Part shown: piece after piece, positions 7,278 to 13,109 of the stretch
Layout of the letters: each line of letters opens with the position of its first letter
How positions within the stretch are numbered: position 1 is the stretch's first letter
NCBI RefSeq assembly: GCF_001270495.1
Contig: NZ_LGUR01000021.1
Location: 1-13,109 of the forward strand
DNA length: 13,109 bases
Reading direction: 5' to 3'
Source: Streptomyces viridochromogenes
GTDB lineage: Bacteria > Actinomycetota > Actinomycetes > Streptomycetales > Streptomycetaceae
Program-made: the position numbers and the translations under genes
Notes under the pieces: generated by a model
The model's input: the letters and a program-made list of their open reading frames with translations, nothing else
Told to the model about the DNA's origin: nothing
Database searches by the model: none

Positions 7278-7925
7278 GGCCGACCTCCTTGCGGCACGCA
7301 GGAGGACGACTCCGGCCCCCGTGTGCCCTCGTGGGAGACCGCGGCGGAGGTGGCCGACGGGGCAAGAAGAGGGCGCGTGGGGTGAGTGAGGCGCGCGATG
7401 TACGTCGGTCGGGTCGGCCATGGTGCGCCGATGACCTGACGGGGCTCCCTGCCGGTGTGGCGACGAGGCTCCCCGCTGTCGTGCCTTACCTGCCCTACGT
7501 GCCCTTCGTGCCACCGTCGATGCGTCGTACCGCCACGGCGCGTGGCCTGCGGCGCGGTGGTGCGACGACCTCGTTGCGACTCCCGTTGCGCGTGGTTCCA
7601 CTGCGACGCGCGCACCGCGGACTGCTGCGGCCCGTGTGCCGCAGAGATATGGAACGGTGCGCGGCGAACGTGTCCCACCGTGTGATTTCCCCCTCGGTCC
7701 GCACCGCGAAACTGCCGGTTGCGGGATGCTGGCGATAACGTTCGTTCACTTCCTCGGGCGATGTGGCCCGGGGGCGTCCGTGCCGTGAGGGCGCGTCCGG
7801 CTTGCTGGGCGGCGAAGAAGTGCGATACGCGCACGATGTATGACATGTGCGGTGAGTGCGGCATAACTCAGATATGAGCGGTGCCTGTCGGTACGGATGG
7901 ATGTAGTCGCTTCATGGAGGCAGTG
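7278..7925. other. Long divergent intergenic region between lipase and icmB-like genes
   Basis: A 648-base gap that should hold divergent promoters, though I found no good -35/-10 pair. Several frames stay open, including a minus frame at 7495-7749 starting GTG, but its third-position GC is clearly lower than that of the neighbouring genes, its GAGGA lies too close to the GTG, and no domain shows. A dyad is present at 7831-7850 and a second one, GTGCG-N5-CGCAC, at 7820-7834, about 75-105 bases before icmB. The sequence around 7600-7770 is less GC-rich than the genes. Confidence 0.45.
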
Positions 7926-8348
7926 ATGGGTGTGGCAGCCGGTCCGATCCGCGTGGTGGTGGCCAAGCCTGGGCTCGACGGCCATGATCGGGGGGCCAAG
8001 GTGATCGCGCGGGCGCTGCGCGACGCCGGTATGGAGGTCATCTACACCGGGCTTCACCAGACGCCCGAGCAGATCGTCGGCACCGCGATCCAGGAGGACG
8101 CCGACGCGATCGGCCTGTCCATCCTCTCCGGTGCCCACAACACCCTCTTCGCCGCCGTGATCGAACTGCTCAAGGAGCGGGACGCGGAGGACATCCTGGT
8201 CTTCGGCGGCGGGATCATCCCCGAGGCGGACATTCCCCCGCTGAAGGAGAAGGGTGTCGCGGAGATCTTCACGCCGGGGGCGACGACTCAGGCGATCGTG
8301 GAATGGGTGCGGGCGAATGTGAGGCAGCCGGCTGCCTCCGGCGGCTGA
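7926..8348 (+). CDS. icmB: Cobalamin-binding small subunit of acyl-CoA mutase (IcmB-like)
   Basis: A 140-residue free-standing B12-binding domain, homologous to the C-terminal domain of methylmalonyl-CoA mutase and matching IcmB of Streptomyces isobutyryl-CoA mutase (about 136 residues). It binds adenosylcobalamin in base-off/His-on form: DGHDRG (Asp18, His20, Gly23) supplies the lower axial His, SILSG (65-69) holds the nucleotide tail and GGGIIP (94-99) lines the pocket. The ATG at 7926 has GGAGG 5 bases upstream; a GTG one codon earlier is too close to it. Its role would be rearranging isobutyryl-CoA and n-butyryl-CoA, linking valine catabolism with butyrate and polyketide precursors. The large subunit is not in this window, and in Streptomyces icmA is known to be unlinked. 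It could instead serve another large subunit such as a 2-hydroxyisobutyryl-CoA or ethylmalonyl-CoA type mutase, though the latter usually carry their own B12 domain. Confidence 0.9.
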   Translation: MGVAAGPIRVVVAKPGLDGHDRGAKVIARALRDAGMEVIYTGLHQTPEQIVGTAIQEDADAIGLSILSGAHNTLFAAVIELLKERDAEDILVFGGGIIPEADIPPLKEKGVAEIFTPGATTQAIVEWVRANVRQPAASGG

Positions 8349-8371
8349 GCGACTGCCACCGGCGGCTGAGC
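8333..8371 (+). repeat. 21-base tandem duplication across the icmB stop codon
   Basis: Two 18-base units (8333-8350 and 8354-8371) share the core CCGGCGGCTGAGC and differ at one base (T versus A at the fifth position). The period is 21 bases. The first copy contains the last codons and TGA stop of icmB; the second repeats them in the 3' flank, giving a second in-frame TGA. Confidence 0.8.
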
Positions 8372-8409
8372 CGGCTGCTTGTGCGGGTGCGTGGGGTGAC
8401 CGTCCCTGA

Positions 8410-8483
8410 GGGCTGCCGCCCCTGCCGCCCCCGGACCCCCGCTTCGGCCCGAAGGGCCTCGTCCTCAAACGCCGGACGGGCTG
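8410..8483. repeat. Dispersed Streptomyces-type intergenic repeat
   Basis: The segment ending in CCTCAAACGCCGGACGGGCT matches a sequence I remember as recurring between genes in many Streptomyces genomes. Its reverse complement reads AGCCCGTCCGGCGTTTGAGG and often forms the 3' tail of genes ending in a PSGV-like peptide. Here it lies between convergent genes and provides the last five codons and the TGA of the DUF5691 gene. The copy number in this genome cannot be seen from one window. Confidence 0.65.
8441..8458. terminator. Stem-loop inside the repeat, between convergent icmB and DUF5691 genes
   Basis: GGCCC (8446-8450), loop GAA, GGGCC (8454-8458) forms a compact hairpin; an alternative CTTCG/CGAAG pairing (from 8442) overlaps it. 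On the minus strand the loop reads TTC. It is placed between the stops of two convergent genes (8348 and 8465), so a two-way terminator role is likely, though no U-tract is present. Confidence 0.5.
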
Positions 8484-10108
8484 GGCGGTTTCAGCTCGTC
8501 GAGCATCGCCGCCCGCAGACGGAGCGTTGTGACCAGCCGTTGGAACGCCTCCGCCCAGTAGCCCCCGGCGCCCGGTGAGGCGTCCTCCGTCTCGTCCGGG
8601 ACCGCCAGCAGGCCGTCCAGGCGGCTTGCCTCGGCCGGGTCGAGACAGCGCTCGGCCAGGCCCATCACTCCACTGAAACTCCATGGATAACTCCCCGCGT
8701 CCCGCGCGATGTTGAGCGCGTCGACCACCGCCCGCCCGAGCGGCCCGCTCCACGGCACCGCACACACCCCGAGCAGCTGAAACGCCTCGGACAAACCGTG
8801 CGTCGCGATGAACCCTGCGACCCACTCGGCCCGTTCGGCGGGGCCCAGCGTGCCGAGGAGCTTCGCGCGCTCGGCCAGGGACACCGCCCCCGGACCGCCG
8901 GCCTCCGGAGCGGCGGGCGACCCGAGTAGCGCCCTCGCCCAAGCACCGTCCCGCTGCCGTACCGCCGCCCTGCACCACGCCGCGTGCAGCTCGCCCTGCC
9001 AGTCGTCCGCCACCGGCAGCGTCACGATCTCCCCAGGCGTACGCCCCCCGAGCCGCCCCGGCCATGCTGCGAGAGGCGCCGCCTCCACCAACTGGCCCAG
9101 CCACCAGGACCGTTCCCCGCGCCCCGCCGGAGCCTTGGCCACCACCCCGTCGCGTTCCATGCCCGCGTCGCACTCGTGCGGTGCCTCGACGATGATCGTC
9201 GGAGTGTCGCGCGTGTGATCCAACGCCACGCATGCGCCCGCCCGCACCGCCATCCGTGCCGCGAGCGCCGAACCCGGCAGCGCCGACAGCAGCTCCGCGG
9301 CCGTCGCACGGACATTGCGGCTCCGGTCGGCCAGCGCCTGCTCCAGGAACGCCTCGTCCGGCGGGCCCAGCCCGGTCCGCAGCGAGTCCAGGAACATCAA
9401 CCGGTCCTCGGCCCGCTCCGTCGCCCATGTCGTGGCCAGCAGGTCGCGCGCGGCAGCGGGCTCCCGTGCGCGGATCGCGGAGAGCAGGGCCACCCGCTCG
9501 GCGAACAGCCCCTCCTGCCACAGCTGTTGAACTTCGGCCGGGTCATCGAGCTGCGGCAGCGCCGCGCCCCCGCCCGGGGTCGCGCGCAGGGCGAACCGCC
9601 AGTCCGGGTTCAGCCGGGCCAGCCACACCGCCCGCGGGCCGGCGAACGCCAGCGCTGCCGGGCGCAGATCCGTTCGGCCCCGCGCCGCGTCCAGCAGCGC
9701 GGGCAGCGTCTCGGGGGGCGGCGCGAAACCGCGGTCGTTCACGGTCGCGAGCCACTGCGGGAGCAGCTCCATGAGGTCAGGTGCCGTACCCCTGCGGCCG
9801 CCGCCCCCGCCGGGGCGGTCGGCCAGCAGCATCGCCAGCCTGCGGGCCGCCGCCGGAGGCAGCGCCGGGCGGGGGTCATCGGGTGCCGGTCGCGGCCGCC
9901 TCGCCGCCCGCGCCGGTTGCAGCCCGGCCCGCCGCCGTACGGTCTCCACGGCCGCCGTGTCCAGCAACGCCGCCGGTGCCTCCCGGCCCGGCGCGCATCC
10001 CGGGGGCGTACGCCGGTCCGTTCCGAGGAGGGCCGCAGTGACGAGCTCCTCCCAGGCGGCCGGCGTCGGCGAATCCACCGAAACGGAGGGACTGTTCATG
10101 AGGCTCAT
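8465..10108 (-). CDS. DUF5691 family protein, partner of MoxR/SWIM cluster
   Basis: A 547-residue cytoplasmic protein that I assign to DUF5691 by its N-terminal signature EELVTAALLGTDRR (20-33), its overall make-up and its place beside SWIM and MoxR genes. Molecular function is unknown. Much of the chain is short Ala/Leu/Arg helices; the part around 250-285 (DRSRNVRATAAELLSALPGS) looks HEAT-like, suggesting a protein-binding scaffold. A conserved-looking Trp-rich stretch (around 333-345, SWWLGQLVEAAPL) follows. No signal peptide or membrane segment is seen. The ATG at 10108 overlaps a GAGGGGA; the ATG at 10099 has better spacing from it, so either start is possible. It lies 175 bases downstream of the SWIM gene on the same strand and may share its promoter. 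The last five codons lie in a dispersed repeat, so this C-terminus may be strain-variable. Confidence 0.82.
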   Translation of the reverse strand: MSLMNSPSVSVDSPTPAAWEELVTAALLGTDRRTPPGCAPGREAPAALLDTAAVETVRRRAGLQPARAARRPRPAPDDPRPALPPAAARRLAMLLADRPGGGGGRRGTAPDLMELLPQWLATVNDRGFAPPPETLPALLDAARGRTDLRPAALAFAGPRAVWLARLNPDWRFALRATPGGGAALPQLDDPAEVQQLWQEGLFAERVALLSAIRAREPAAARDLLATTWATERAEDRLMFLDSLRTGLGPPDEAFLEQALADRSRNVRATAAELLSALPGSALAARMAVRAGACVALDHTRDTPTIIVEAPHECDAGMERDGVVAKAPAGRGERSWWLGQLVEAAPLAAWPGRLGGRTPGEIVTLPVADDWQGELHAAWCRAAVRQRDGAWARALLGSPAAPEAGGPGAVSLAERAKLLGTLGPAERAEWVAGFIATHGLSEAFQLLGVCAVPWSGPLGRAVVDALNIARDAGSYPWSFSGVMGLAERCLDPAEASRLDGLLAVPDETEDASPGAGGYWAEAFQRLVTTLRLRAAMLDELKPPSPSGV

Positions 10109-10191
10109 TCCCCTCTGCCTTCCTTTCTGCCGTCGTGCCTGCGGTCACGTCTGCCTTCGTGTCGGCCGTCGTGTCGGCCGTCGTGGCTGCG
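10108..10191 (-). repeat. Degenerate 12-base tandem repeat abutting the DUF5691 start
   Basis: Read on the minus strand from 10191, seven consecutive 12-base units can be aligned. Units 2 and 3 are GGCCGACACGAC and GGCCGACACGAA; the others drift (CGCAGCCACGAC, GGCAGACGTGAC, CGCAGGCACGAC, GGCAGAAAGGAA, GGCAGAGGGGAA). The final unit supplies the SD-like GAGGGGA and its last A is the A of the ATG at 10108. The units keep frame, so the open frame upstream encodes an RHDG-like repeat with no sign of being a protein. Confidence 0.7.
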
Positions 10192-10283
10192 AGGGGTGGG
10201 GTGGGTCGGATGGGTGGGACGTCCGGGCCGCGGTGGCGGGTGCGGGTCGGCGGTTGCCGCGCGGGCGCAGGGCGAGGCGCAGC

Positions 10284-11642
10284 TCAGCACAGCTGCACCG
10301 CCCCTCCCTTGCCCTGCGGCCAGGCCGTCAGCGGGGTGAAGCCACGGTGGCCGCACTCGCCGAACACCTTGACCGGCCTGCCGCCCGACAGCGCGACCAT
10401 GCGCCAGAGGCCCGGACGGGCGCGGGCGGCGGGGGTCAGCGGCAGGGCCGTGTCCGAGTCGGCGTCCGCGAGCTGCCACGAGTCGCCGTCCGGGGTCGGT
10501 ACGACCCGGTCCAGGGTGACCGGGACGGAGTCCAGCCACGGATCGCCGCGGAGCGCCTCGCCGTAACGAGCGATCGCCTCGGCCGTCGTCACGCCGGGCG
10601 GCTCTATCGCCGCGGGCGCGGGTGGTGCGAACTGTTCGCCCAGGGCCGCCCGCAGCTGCCCGGCGCCCGGGTACGCCGCCACCTCCGCCTCCAGGGCCAG
10701 CCCGACCGGCAGCGCCAGCTCCGGCGTGCGGCCGGCGGCGCCGTAGGAGAGGAGCAGTGCGGTGCGGCCCGAGCCGGCGCCGTACAGCCATATCCGGCGC
10801 GTCGTCAGCTTCACGTCCGCTGTGTCGTACTGGGCGAGGACCAGCCAGCGGTCCCGCACCGGCGGGCCGTCCGCCGAGGCGGGCAGGCCGATGCGGGAGC
10901 GCACCGTCTCCGACAAGGCGTCGGGCAGCCGCTCGCGGCGCAGCCAGCCCTGGTCGAGGAGATGGAGGAGAGCGCACTCCTCCATCAGGCGCACCGGCCA
11001 GCCGGGGCCGGACGCCGGGATCGCCCCCAGCTCCCGTACCCGCGCGGCCAGTCCCGGGGCCTGGGCGTCCACCATGCGGGCCGCGGTCTCCTCCCACATG
11101 CCGTACCCGGCCTGTTCCGCACCGGCCAGGCCGCCGCGCAGCAGGTCCGCCAGGCGCTGCTCCAGCTCCGTCGCCCCCGCGGTGACCCGTACCGCGCGGC
11201 GCTCCGCCCGCCGGCGCGCCGCCTCCGGATCACCGGGCGCCGTCGAGGAACCGGACGCTCCCGCCGTCCGCTTGTCCTCCTCCCCGCGCTGCCTTCTCCC
11301 CTTTATCCACTGCTCCGCCCAGTCGGGCGGCTGCGCCGACGGCACCGCACCGCCCCCGTCCGCCCAGAGCAGCAGCAGCCCGAGGGCGTGCTTGCACGGG
11401 AACTTCCGGCTCGGGCAACTGCACTTGTACGCGGGCCCGGCGGCGTCCGCGATGTCGATGACCGTCTGATACGGCTTGCTGCCACTGCCTTTGCACAGCC
11501 CCCACAGCGTCCCCTCGTCCGTACTCCCCGCCTCGGACCACGGCCCTGCCGCGCCGAGTTTGCTTCCCGCTTTGCGTGACGCGGCGTCAGGCGCCAGTGC
11601 CAGCACCTGGTCCGCAGTCCAGCGCACCCCCTGCTGAGTCAT
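10284..11642 (-). CDS. SWIM zinc-finger family protein
   Basis: A 452-residue cytoplasmic protein with one SWIM zinc finger: Cys74-x-Cys76-x6-Cys83-x-His85 (YKCSCPSRKFPCKHALGLLL). SWIM domains bind zinc and mediate DNA or protein contacts; their role in bacterial MoxR clusters is unknown. After a Gly/Ser/Arg-rich linker (about 110-150) the rest is helical, then mixed, without a known catalytic motif. I place the start at the ATG at 11642 (MTQQGVRWTADQV). It has no Shine-Dalgarno sequence, but a damage-type promoter ends 7 bases before it, so translation is probably leaderless. Longer in-frame reading to 11969 would run through that promoter and into the divergent ATPase gene. It heads the arm SWIM-DUF5691. 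The E. coli counterpart by composition is yehQ. Confidence 0.9.
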   Translation of the reverse strand: MTQQGVRWTADQVLALAPDAASRKAGSKLGAAGPWSEAGSTDEGTLWGLCKGSGSKPYQTVIDIADAAGPAYKCSCPSRKFPCKHALGLLLLWADGGGAVPSAQPPDWAEQWIKGRRQRGEEDKRTAGASGSSTAPGDPEAARRRAERRAVRVTAGATELEQRLADLLRGGLAGAEQAGYGMWEETAARMVDAQAPGLAARVRELGAIPASGPGWPVRLMEECALLHLLDQGWLRRERLPDALSETVRSRIGLPASADGPPVRDRWLVLAQYDTADVKLTTRRIWLYGAGSGRTALLLSYGAAGRTPELALPVGLALEAEVAAYPGAGQLRAALGEQFAPPAPAAIEPPGVTTAEAIARYGEALRGDPWLDSVPVTLDRVVPTPDGDSWQLADADSDTALPLTPAARARPGLWRMVALSGGRPVKVFGECGHRGFTPLTAWPQGKGGAVQLC

Positions 11643-11649
11643 GCCATCG

Positions 11650-11672
11650 AAGGTAGAGCCCACCACTGACAA
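11650..11672 (-). promoter_or_regulatory. PafBC/RecA-NDp-type promoter of the SWIM gene, leaderless arrangement
   Basis: On the minus strand TTGTCAGTG (11672-11664), 8 bases, TACCTT (11655-11650) matches tTGTCRGTG-N8-TAnnnT at every fixed position. Seven bases lie between the -10 and the ATG at 11642, so transcription should begin on or next to the start codon. This supports both the chosen start and the lack of a ribosome binding site. Confidence 0.8.
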
Positions 11673-11733
11673 TCGGTCGGGGCGGAAGTGCAGCGAGTGG
11701 CCTCGCAGGCGCGTTTGCGCAGGTCGGAACGCA

Positions 11734-11756
11734 TTGTCAGTGGCGTGGTGCAACGT
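11734..11756 (+). promoter_or_regulatory. PafBC/RecA-NDp-type promoter of the MoxR ATPase gene
   Basis: TTGTCAGTG (11734-11742), 8 bases, CAACGT (11751-11756) matches the damage-promoter consensus except that the first base of the -10 is C rather than T. Transcription would begin near 11763, leaving a leader of about 37 bases that includes the SD GGAGG (11784-11788). It is the mirror image of the SWIM promoter; the two boxes form an 11-base perfect inverted repeat (11663-11673 and 11733-11743) with centres 70 bases apart. Confidence 0.7.
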
Positions 11757-11799
11757 TGGTGCCAGATCCGAACCGGCCGAGCTGGAGGGGGACTTTGCC

Positions 11800-12930
11800 A
11801 TGACTGTGTCCGTTGAGCCGACGTCCGTCGAAGCAGGGGAGGCGGAGTCGAGCCAGGCGTTGCGACCGCACGCCGAGGACGCCTTCGCCCATGAACTCGC
11901 CGCGCTGGCCACGCAGGACGACCGTCCGCGCCCGGACCGCTGGAAGCTGTCGCCGTGGGCGGTGGCCACCTATCTGCTCGGCGGCACGTTGCCGGACGGC
12001 ACGGTGATCACACCGAAATACGTGGGCCCGCGTCGCCTCGTCGAGGTCGCGGTCACCACGCTCGCCACGGATCGCGCCCTGCTCCTGCTCGGTGTGCCCG
12101 GCACCGCGAAGACCTGGGTCTCCGAGCACCTGGCCGCCGCGGTCAGCGGAGACTCGACGCTGCTGGTGCAGGGCACGGCGGGCACGCCGGAAGAGGCGAT
12201 CCGGTACGGCTGGAACTACGCACAGCTCCTCGCGCACGGGCCGAGCCGTGACGCCCTCGTGCCCAGCCCCGTCATGCGGGCCATGGCGGAGGGGATGACC
12301 GCGCGTGTCGAGGAACTGACCCGAATCCCGGCGGATGTGCAGGACACGCTGATCACGATCCTGTCGGAGAAGACGCTGCCGATACCGGAGTTGGGGCAGG
12401 AGGTGCAGGCGGTCCGCGGATTCAACCTGATCGCCACGGCCAACGACCGCGACCGCGGCGTCAACGACCTCTCCAGCGCCCTGCGCCGTCGCTTCAACAC
12501 GGTCGTGCTGCCGCTGCCGGAGAGCGTAGAGGCCGAGGTGGACATCGTCTCCCGCCGAGTCGACCAGATCGGCCGCTCCCTCGATCTGCCGGCCGCGCCC
12601 GACGGCGTCGACGAGATCCGCCGTGTCGTCACCGTCTTCCGGGAGCTGCGCGATGGGGTCACCTCCGACGGCCGCACGAAGGTGAAGTCGCCGAGCGGGA
12701 CGCTGTCGACGGCGGAGGCGATCTCCGTCGTCACCAACGGCCTCGCCCTGGCCGCCCACTTCGGCGACGGGGTGCTGCGCCCCGGCGACGTCGCCGGGGG
12801 CATCCTTGGCGCCGTCGTACGCGATCCGGCGGCCGACCGGGTCATCTGGCAGGAGTACCTGGAGGCGGTCGTGCGCGAGCGGGACGGCTGGACCGACTTC
12901 TACCGGGCGTGCCGTGAGGTGAGCGCGTGA
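11800..12930 (+). CDS. MoxR-family AAA+ ATPase (YehL-like)
   Basis: A 376-residue cytoplasmic AAA+ ATPase of the MoxR group, whose members act as chaperones with VWA-domain partners. The ATG at 11800 has GGAGG 11 bases upstream. Walker A is GVPGTAKT (98-105, Lys104). The Walker B position reads ARVEELTRIP, with Glu171-Glu172 in place of the usual Asp-Glu. Sensor 1 is IATANDRD (Asn215), and an arginine-finger candidate lies in ALRRRF (229-231). GTAGTPEEAIRYGWNYAQLL (125-144) is typical of the YehL-like branch. Family knowledge suggests ATP-driven remodelling of a partner complex; the substrate is unknown. It overlaps the next ORF by 4 bases (GTGA), so the two should be translationally coupled. 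It is divergent from the SWIM gene and shares its damage-type control region. Confidence 0.92.
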   Translation: MTVSVEPTSVEAGEAESSQALRPHAEDAFAHELAALATQDDRPRPDRWKLSPWAVATYLLGGTLPDGTVITPKYVGPRRLVEVAVTTLATDRALLLLGVPGTAKTWVSEHLAAAVSGDSTLLVQGTAGTPEEAIRYGWNYAQLLAHGPSRDALVPSPVMRAMAEGMTARVEELTRIPADVQDTLITILSEKTLPIPELGQEVQAVRGFNLIATANDRDRGVNDLSSALRRRFNTVVLPLPESVEAEVDIVSRRVDQIGRSLDLPAAPDGVDEIRRVVTVFRELRDGVTSDGRTKVKSPSGTLSTAEAISVVTNGLALAAHFGDGVLRPGDVAGGILGAVVRDPAADRVIWQEYLEAVVRERDGWTDFYRACREVSA

Positions 12931-13109
12931 ACGACGACCTGGGGTGGGGGCGCCCGAGCGGCGGGTCGAAGCAGGGTGGATCCGTGGCAACGAGGGGGCG
13001 CTCGGCGGCGTTGTCCGTTGGCTCGGAGGGGGAGGGCGCCGTGAGGAGTGACGAGGCGTGGGGGCCGCGGCGGGGAGCGCGACGGGGTGAGGGGGAGTGG
13101 GGGTGCGGG
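12927..13109 (+). CDS. Start of the next gene of the MoxR cluster (partial; DUF5682-type expected)
   Basis: An open frame begins with GTG inside the stop codon region of the ATPase gene (GTGA overlap), has GAGG 7 bases upstream and runs off the window after 61 codons. The visible peptide is Gly, Arg and Ser rich with no recognised motif. In similar clusters the gene after the MoxR ATPase encodes a DUF5682 protein (E. coli YehM), followed by a VWA protein; that identity is inferred from context only. A second in-frame GTG at 13041 has a stronger SD (GGAGGGGGAGG at 13025-13035), so the true protein may start there and the first 38 codons may be untranslated or a variable tail. Confidence 0.55.
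   Translation, partial: MNDDLGWGRPSGGSKQGGSVATRGRSAALSVGSEGEGAVRSDEAWGPRRGARRGEGEWGCG

Noticed and set aside
7495..7749. Possible 84-codon minus-strand gene in the lipase-icmB gap
   Set aside because: Third-position GC is clearly lower than in the neighbouring genes, the purine run GAGGA is too close to the GTG, and there is no recognisable motif.
7725..7755. LexA/SOS box in the AACGTTCGTTC region
   Set aside because: It does not form the CGAAC-N4-GTTCG dyad and is not next to a start codon.
7886..7912. CTGTCGGTA before icmB as a fourth damage-type promoter
   Set aside because: The last fixed base of the box is A, not G, and no TAnnnT lies 8 bases downstream.
7746..9521. Long minus open frame overlapping icmB and the DUF5691 gene
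   Set aside because: It conflicts with two well-supported genes and its peptide is Gly/Arg/Ala-rich shadow sequence.
9771..11579. Long plus open frame opposite the DUF5691 and SWIM genes
   Set aside because: The minus strand carries the SWIM CxCx6CxH motif and a matching promoter; the plus frame has no domain and spans the tandem repeat.
11643..11969. Extension of the SWIM protein upstream of 11642
   Set aside because: It would run through the divergent promoter region and into the MoxR coding sequence; the -10 lies 7 bases before the chosen ATG.
1..13109. CRISPR array, prophage, insertion sequence or tRNA
   Set aside because: No regularly spaced long repeats, no transposase or integrase motifs and no cloverleaf with a CCA end or TTCGA-type T-loop could be found by eye.

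Overview
The window looks like chromosomal DNA from a Streptomyces (or very close actinomycete). GC is very high with strong G/C at third codon positions, TTG and GTG starts are used, and the gene order SWIM protein, DUF5691 protein, MoxR ATPase resembles what I remember of the S. coelicolor core region around SCO4796-SCO4804. That comparison is from memory, not a search. I see no tRNA, rRNA, CRISPR array, insertion sequence or prophage.

Layout, left to right. Positions 1-332 are G-rich and non-coding. A secreted NlpC/P60 cell-wall hydrolase (333-1484, minus) has a ydaO-type c-di-AMP riboswitch in its leader (1506-1649). Divergent from it is the DNA helicase gene pcrA (1971-4454, plus), preceded by a promoter of the RecA-NDp/PafBC DNA-damage type. 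A strong stem-loop separates pcrA from a convergent membrane-anchored M23 peptidase (4539-6044, minus). Upstream of that lies an alpha/beta-hydrolase/lipase (6417-7277, minus). After a 648-base intergenic stretch comes the B12-binding small subunit of an acyl-CoA mutase, icmB-like (7926-8348, plus). It converges on a DUF5691 protein (8465-10108, minus) through a dispersed Streptomyces-type repeat. Then come a SWIM zinc-finger protein (10284-11642, minus) and, divergent from it, a MoxR/YehL-like AAA+ ATPase (11800-12930, plus). That gene overlaps by 4 bases an ORF that runs off the window (12927-13109).

How the parts may work together. The right third (SWIM + DUF5691 on one arm, MoxR ATPase + next gene on the other) is an uncharacterised conserved chaperone-like system, related by composition to the E. 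coli yehLMPQ genes. The most interesting observation is that the 157-base gap between its two arms carries two divergent copies of TTGTCAGTG-N8-(-10), the PafBC/RecA-NDp DNA-damage promoter motif; pcrA in the same window has a third. The SWIM copy is placed so that its transcript would start at or very near the ATG (leaderless), which explains the missing ribosome binding site. I infer that this MoxR/SWIM system belongs to the PafBC DNA-damage regulon. In the left third, two peptidoglycan hydrolases flank the helicase; one appears to be under c-di-AMP control.
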